Positions 59,701 through 64,000 of a stretch of DNA of 64,000 nucleotides are shown here, piece after piece; position 1 is the stretch's first letter; each line of letters begins with the position of its first letter. The stretch comes from Pigmentibacter sp. JX0631 (GTDB lineage: Bacteria > Bdellovibrionota_B > Oligoflexia > Silvanigrellales > Silvanigrellaceae). Made by a program: the position numbers and the translations under genes. The stretch is taken from NCBI RefSeq assembly GCF_029873255.1, contig NZ_CP123622.1:3323001-3387000 (forward strand). Direction: 5' to 3'. The notes beneath the pieces are model-generated. The model made no database searches and was not told the DNA's origin. It was given only the letters and a program-made list of their open reading frames with translations.

Positions 59701-60807
59701 TTAACCCTGTGAACTTATATTCCATATTTGTTCTTTTAAATTTAGATCACAAATTTCTAATTTAATATAGTTATAATTATTTGCATTTATTGGAGAAGTT
59801 AAACAATAATATTGCTCATTTTGACCGTCATGAACTAAAGTAATTATTTGTCCGAGATCAGTGTATATCCATTCTGCTGCTTTTTCACAATAATCTAAAT
59901 AAACGTAATTCCCACTTTTTGGACTGACGCAATATCTTTTTTTATTAAAAATTTCAATTTTTATTTTAAAAGTATTTTTATTAAATATTTCTTCTGGAGA
60001 TTGTACTGTTTCATAAATATTTTTGCCAGAATAAGGACAGATGTAATTTTTTTCATTTCCATCTCTTTTTTTCCGTATATTTGAGCTTGTATTTGGTATA
60101 TAGCATGCAAATCCACTTGATGTTTGATTGTATTGTATTTGCATACTATTAAAAGTACCTAGAGGAAAATTATTTTCATGCAGTGATGCATCAATTTGTG
60201 GATTGTTACGATCTACTCTAGTTATATTATTTTCAATAGTTTCGTGTTGAACAAACTGCCTTGTATTGGAATCAAATTCAAAGCGTGTAGCGGAGATAAT
60301 TGTCTCAGGCCGAATCTCATAAAGGGCAGAGTATTCATTTTCTCTTGTGAAAGTATAACGAGCATTTTCTAGAGACGCTCTTAATTCCGGTGATGTGGTT
60401 GAATTTGTTATTGTTCTTGTATAAGTTGCTTCTAAATCTATAAAATTACTTTGAGGTATAATTTCATAAACATAAAATTCCCGAACATGCCACCACCCCA
60501 TAGCGTAAGAAGTAGCAAATTGTCTTGCATAATCTCGATTTGCAGTAGTGCTAATAAAGGCTGTTGAATCTCCAGAGTCCCCTGAAATGTGAAGACCCAA
60601 ATCCGTACTTAAAGCTCTATCTCTGATAAAACCATATCTAAATTTGTCATCAGGCTTTGATGGAGATGCTCGATAGACGAATTTTGGAATTTTTCTTTCT
60701 GTTTCATCAGCATATATTTTAAAATCAGGGAGAAAAACTTTCTCTACTAAAATTAGAAATAAAAAAAATGAAACAAATTTTAAAAGTTTTTTTCTTCTCA
60801 TTAACAA
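59701..60807 (-). CDS. Exported pertussis-like ADP-ribosyltransferase with lectin-like domain
   Basis: 368 aa to the TAA. A signal peptide (FVSFFLFLILVEKVFLP) ends near IYA/DE (residue 33). Residues 41-200 form an ADP-ribosyltransferase of the cholera/pertussis class: Arg47 in VYRASP, FISTT (84-88) for the STS motif, and Glu156-Asn-Glu158 in ENEYSALYEIRPETI, matching the pertussis S1 layout. Residues 285-365 look like a ricin-B-type lectin unit (CLTSP, EQIW). Between them, Cys235 and Cys257 bracket a basic RKKR (245-248), the form of a furin-type nicking loop. The protein should act on host cells; the target is unknown. Confidence 0.82.
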   Translation of the reverse strand: MLMRRKKLLKFVSFFLFLILVEKVFLPDFKIYADETERKIPKFVYRASPSKPDDKFRYGFIRDRALSTDLGLHISGDSGDSTAFISTTANRDYARQFATSYAMGWWHVREFYVYEIIPQSNFIDLEATYTRTITNSTTSPELRASLENARYTFTRENEYSALYEIRPETIISATRFEFDSNTRQFVQHETIENNITRVDRNNPQIDASLHENNFPLGTFNSMQIQYNQTSSGFACYIPNTSSNIRKKRDGNEKNYICPYSGKNIYETVQSPEEIFNKNTFKIKIEIFNKKRYCVSPKSGNYVYLDYCEKAAEWIYTDLGQIITLVHDGQNEQYYCLTSPINANNYNYIKLEICDLNLKEQIWNISSQG

Positions 60808-61195
60808 AAACCGCCATTATTTAATTGTTAAAGCTAATTAATTTAAAAAAGCGAAAGCTTAAAATTTCATTAAAGTTTATTTATCAAAATTTGATAATAA
60901 TATCAAATTTTTTCTGATGGCATAAAAAATATATTTTTTAATATGCTTGTAATTAGAATAATTTTATATTATGATGAGCACTCTGTTTCTTTTTTTTTAA
61001 GGGTATCATGAAAAAATAACCATTCTTAAGTAAATTAATAAACAAGCAATAAAAATGCTAAAATTAGCAGTATATACTGTATACTATATTTTTTGTGCAA
61101 TTTTAGTGACTATGTATTATTAATTCCATCTTATTTCTTTTTTTAGTCAAATATTCAAAACTAACAAAATTTGTATGCTAAAGAATGGTGAAAAC
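60808..61195. other. 388-bp intergenic region upstream of the toxin-like gene
   Basis: No gene. The motif TATCAAA-A-TTTGATA-ATAA-TATCAAA lies at 60882-60907, about 75-100 bp upstream of the leftward toxin start. A 12-bp perfect palindrome CAGTATATACTG is at 61068-61079, with GTATAC just after it, ahead of the rightward ABC gene. Both may be regulator sites, on opposite promoters. The rest is AT-rich. Confidence 0.4.
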
Positions 61196-62953
61196 ATGCG
61201 TCATATGCCTAAAAATTTATTTCTATTTATTTGGAATTTTCTTAAACCTTATAAGTTTATCGTCTTTTTGTATATATCAATTCCAATGGCTGCTGGATTT
61301 ATGGGGCCTTTAAATAGTTACTTATTGAAAATTATTATCAATACTTTATCACAATCAGTGCAAAATTCAATTGAAAACATACTTTTTCCATTGATATTTT
61401 TGGTATTAAATTTCATTATGCTTGATAATGTAACTTGGCGTTCAATAAGTTACATTAATTATAAGTATCAGCCTGTGATTAAAAATAAAATTATATATGA
61501 TACATTTCAATATATTATTTCTTTACAACAAGCATTTTTTCAAGATAATTTATCTGGAAAAATTGCAAGTCATATTAATACACTATCAGATAATATCATA
61601 AAAATACTTTATCCAATATTACCGCACTTTTTAAGGAATTTTTCCCTCCTTATTATTTCTTTATTTTTAGTATATCATGTAAATATTTCCTTTTTTTATA
61701 TAATGATTACGTGGGCAATTGTCTTTTTTTCTTTTAGTTTTATTATGTCAATAAAACTTGTTAATTTATCTGATAAATATGCTGAGTCAGAATCAAACAT
61801 ATCAGGTTATTTAGTAGATTCTATTTCTAATGTTAATAATATTAGATTATTTGCAAAGAATAACTTTGAGCTATCTTCTTTAAATAATTTATTATTGATT
61901 AGAAAAAAAACATTTAAAAAAGAAGAATTATTTATTTTTATTATGAATGTAACTCAAGGTTTACTAATAACAATAATGTTAATTTTTATGATAGTAAATT
62001 TAGTACATTTTTATAAAGCAAGTCTTGTGACAATAGGTGATTTTGCCTTAATTTTGGGGGTCACTATGGAAATAGCTTATATTACATGGTTTACTATGTC
62101 ACAAGTAAATGAATTTCATCAGGCGTTAGGTAAATGTAAACAAAGTCTTTCAAATTTAATTGTCCCTTTAGAAGTACAAGATCATAAAAATGCTAAAGAG
62201 ATATTTGTGAAAAAAGGAAAAATTGAATTTTTGAATGTTAAATTTCAATACAATGGAATGGAGGCTTTATTTCAAAATAAATCAGTAATAATTGAAGCTG
62301 GTCAGAAAGTTGGTCTTGTAGGTTTTTCTGGAGGTGGAAAAACTACATTTATAAATTTGATACTAAGAATTTATGATGTGACATCTGGAAGTATACTTAT
62401 AGATAACCAGAATATTCAATTTGTTACTCAAGAGAGTTTAAGAAAATCGATAGCTATGATTCCACAAGAACCATCTTTATTTCATCGAACAATTTTAGAA
62501 AACATTCACTATGGTAATATTGAAGCAACAATGGATGAAGTTATCGCAGCATCAAAAAAAGCAAAAGCACATTCATTTATCATGAATTTACCTGAAGGAT
62601 ATCATTCCTTAGTAGGTGAAAGAGGTGTTAAGTTATCTGGAGGCCAGAAACAAAGAATAGCTATAGCAAGAGCAATACTTAAAAACTCTCCAATAATAAT
62701 TTTAGATGAAGCAACTTCGCAACTAGATTCTGTTACTGAATCTGATATTCAAAATAGTTTAGCAGAACTTATGGAAAGTAAAACTACAATTGTAATTGCA
62801 CATAGACTTTCTACTCTTTTACACATGGACAGAATTTTAGTATTTAATCAAGGAAAAATAGAAGAAGATGGATCTCACAATGAGCTCATAAAGAAAAATG
62901 GGTTATATAAGAAGTTGTGGGATGCTCAAGTGGGAGGATTTATTCTCGATTAA
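61196..62953 (+). CDS. ABC transporter, fused permease and ATPase
   Basis: 585 aa from the ATG at 61196, which has a weak ggtga site; an ATG at 61175 is also in frame. Residues about 15-305 form the six-helix membrane domain. The ATPase domain has Walker A GFSGGGKTT, the Q-loop IPQEPSLFHR, signature LSGGQKQR, Walker B IIILDEATS and H-loop IAHRLST. Half-transporter exporters of this type work as dimers and move lipids, peptides or small molecules outward. It is not in an operon with the toxin-like gene, which runs the other way. The substrate is unknown. Confidence 0.9.
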   Translation: MRHMPKNLFLFIWNFLKPYKFIVFLYISIPMAAGFMGPLNSYLLKIIINTLSQSVQNSIENILFPLIFLVLNFIMLDNVTWRSISYINYKYQPVIKNKIIYDTFQYIISLQQAFFQDNLSGKIASHINTLSDNIIKILYPILPHFLRNFSLLIISLFLVYHVNISFFYIMITWAIVFFSFSFIMSIKLVNLSDKYAESESNISGYLVDSISNVNNIRLFAKNNFELSSLNNLLLIRKKTFKKEELFIFIMNVTQGLLITIMLIFMIVNLVHFYKASLVTIGDFALILGVTMEIAYITWFTMSQVNEFHQALGKCKQSLSNLIVPLEVQDHKNAKEIFVKKGKIEFLNVKFQYNGMEALFQNKSVIIEAGQKVGLVGFSGGGKTTFINLILRIYDVTSGSILIDNQNIQFVTQESLRKSIAMIPQEPSLFHRTILENIHYGNIEATMDEVIAASKKAKAHSFIMNLPEGYHSLVGERGVKLSGGQKQRIAIARAILKNSPIIILDEATSQLDSVTESDIQNSLAELMESKTTIVIAHRLSTLLHMDRILVFNQGKIEEDGSHNELIKKNGLYKKLWDAQVGGFILD

Positions 62954-63008
62954 AACTTTTAATTTTTACTTTGCAGTTCTGTGCTAGTCGAATATTTACG
63001 AACTATTA

Positions 63009-64000
63009 TTATTGCGGCAGTGTTAGTTTTTCTAATTTAGGATTTTGAATAAGCATTGATTTATCAAAATTTCTGACAGGGTTATCATTAATCCATAATA
63101 ATTCTAGCTCTTTTAAATTAGAAAATATCCCATTTGGAATGTGTGTAAGAAGGTTATGATTTAAAGCGAGTTCTTTCAGCTTTTTATTATGTGCAAACGT
63201 AAAAGATGATAATTGGGATATTTGATTTCTATGAATCCAAAGACTTTCTAAATTTTTTGAACTAGTAAAGAGATCATCTGGGATATGTGTAAGATCATTG
63301 TGGCCTAGATGTAATCCTTTTAATTTTGTATTAAGAACAAAAGTAGCTGAGGACAATTGTTTTATTTTATTACTCTTTAGCATCAGAACTTCTAAATTAT
63401 TTAACTCTTTAAAAAGATTTTCTGGGATACTTGTAAGTTCATTACCGTTTAGATCTAATGTGACAAGCATGGTATTTTGAGAAAAGATAGTAGAAGATAA
63501 TTTATTTATTTTATTGAAATTCAACTTTAATTTTTTCAGTTCTTTCAATTCAGAAAATATGTTATCAGGCAGACTTGTAAGCAGATTAGTGCTTAGTTCA
63601 AGTTGTTGCAATTTTAAATTTTTAGCAAAGATGTTAGGTTCTAGTTGAGATATTTGATTCGAAATGAGGCGTAATGACTCCAAATTAATTAATTCTTTAA
63701 ATAGATTCTCTGGTAAGCGAGAGAGATTATTATAGCTTAAAGAAAGTTCGATTAGTTTTTTATTATTTGTAAAAGTTTCAGGAGCTAAATTCTTTATCTG
63801 GTTTTTCAAAAGATATATTTTTTCTAAATCTTTTAAACCAGAAAATATACTTTCAGGAATGTAAGAAAGATTGTTATATTCTAGTTTTAATTCTTTCAAC
63901 TTCGTGAGTCCAGATAAAGAACTTATATCCTCTATTTTTTTTCCAGCAAGGTCTAAAGTTGTTAAATTTTTTACTAGACTTGTATCACAAGTATTACTTA
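63009..64000 (-). CDS. Leucine-rich-repeat protein (5' end outside window)
   Basis: The frame is open from the stop at 63009 to the window edge at 64000; the start is not included. Residues visible include DTSLVKNLTTLDLAGKKIEDISSLSGL followed by about twelve 24-residue leucine-rich repeats with the L-x-x-L-x-L-x-x-N core. Repeats alternate between two types (one with N-x-L-x-x-I/L-P, one with N-x-I-x-x-L). The end has EKLTLPQ. The pattern fits a non-enzymatic, protein-binding LRR domain, often surface-exposed or injected in host-associated bacteria. Signal peptide and any N-terminal domains are unseen. Confidence 0.8.
   Translation of the reverse strand, partial: SNTCDTSLVKNLTTLDLAGKKIEDISSLSGLTKLKELKLEYNNLSYIPESIFSGLKDLEKIYLLKNQIKNLAPETFTNNKKLIELSLSYNNLSRLPENLFKELINLESLRLISNQISQLEPNIFAKNLKLQQLELSTNLLTSLPDNIFSELKELKKLKLNFNKINKLSSTIFSQNTMLVTLDLNGNELTSIPENLFKELNNLEVLMLKSNKIKQLSSATFVLNTKLKGLHLGHNDLTHIPDDLFTSSKNLESLWIHRNQISQLSSFTFAHNKKLKELALNHNLLTHIPNGIFSNLKELELLWINDNPVRNFDKSMLIQNPKLEKLTLPQ

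Noticed and set aside
60976-61018. Two tiny frames (ATGATGAGCAC... and ATGAAAAAATAA) upstream of the ABC gene
   Set aside because: They are 9 and 3 codons long, so no evidence supports a leader peptide.

Overview
This 64 kb window is very AT-rich (roughly 30% G+C by eye) and comes from a Gram-negative bacterium. The signs are lipoprotein, Sec and Tat export signals, periplasmic binding proteins, and the non-sporulating prkA/yeaH/spoVR stress cluster. Gene content and style (large exported proteins, leucine-rich repeats, a pertussis-like toxin, a red-ox rich accessory gene set, extremely AT-rich codons) fit the Bdellovibrionota/Oligoflexia, most likely order Silvanigrellales. That placement is inference, because no rRNA or tRNA is present to test it. 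I saw no transposase, integrase, tRNA or rRNA gene.

Layout. 1-7.3 kb: end of a metallophosphoesterase gene, a diverged AMP-binding protein, the prkA-yeaH-spoVR cluster and a CheY-like receiver. 7.4-22.5 kb: a mosaic of single genes. These include binding proteins, a membrane fatty-acid/sterol hydroxylase, hemN, a trypsin-like protease, a lone AHL-binding-like domain, a receiver-PilZ protein, an S10 carboxypeptidase, an MFS exporter, and a dsrE/monooxygenase pair behind a perfect 40-bp palindrome. 22.8-38.6 kb: a complete type I-F CRISPR-Cas system (cas1, cas2-3, csy1, csy2, csy3, cas6f) with a 61-repeat array. It is flanked by DNA-alkylation repair genes, ada-alkA on the left and ogt plus a 2OG-Fe oxygenase on the right. 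38.6-47 kb: a GH3-type synthetase, an alpha/beta hydrolase, pirin and a 1253-aa protein of unknown function with a glycine-zipper-like membrane segment. 47.1-50.4 kb: a compact three-gene operon with an isonitrile synthase (PvcA/IsnA type), a TauD/PvcB-type dioxygenase and a PHBH-fold flavin monooxygenase. 50.4-59 kb: an exported protein of unknown function, a binding protein, katG, a cyclase fused to a hemerythrin domain, a TauE/SafE permease and a Tat-exported flavin amine oxidase. 59-64 kb: an exported pertussis-like ADP-ribosyltransferase with a lectin-like domain, an ABC exporter, and a leucine-rich-repeat protein that runs off the window.

The most notable items are these. (1) The ADP-ribosyltransferase has the build of an AB toxin: catalytic domain, cysteine-bracketed RKKR loop, then a QxW lectin-like domain. 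An in-frame TAA separates it from a further 229 codons of open frame. (2) The isonitrile cluster has a partner-enzyme set that points to a possibly undescribed product. (3) A class III cyclase carries a C-terminal hemerythrin domain with every iron ligand present. (4) A perfect 40-bp palindrome overlaps the predicted -10 of the dsrE operon. (5) The long, almost uniform I-F array includes two adjacent spacers of very high G+C.
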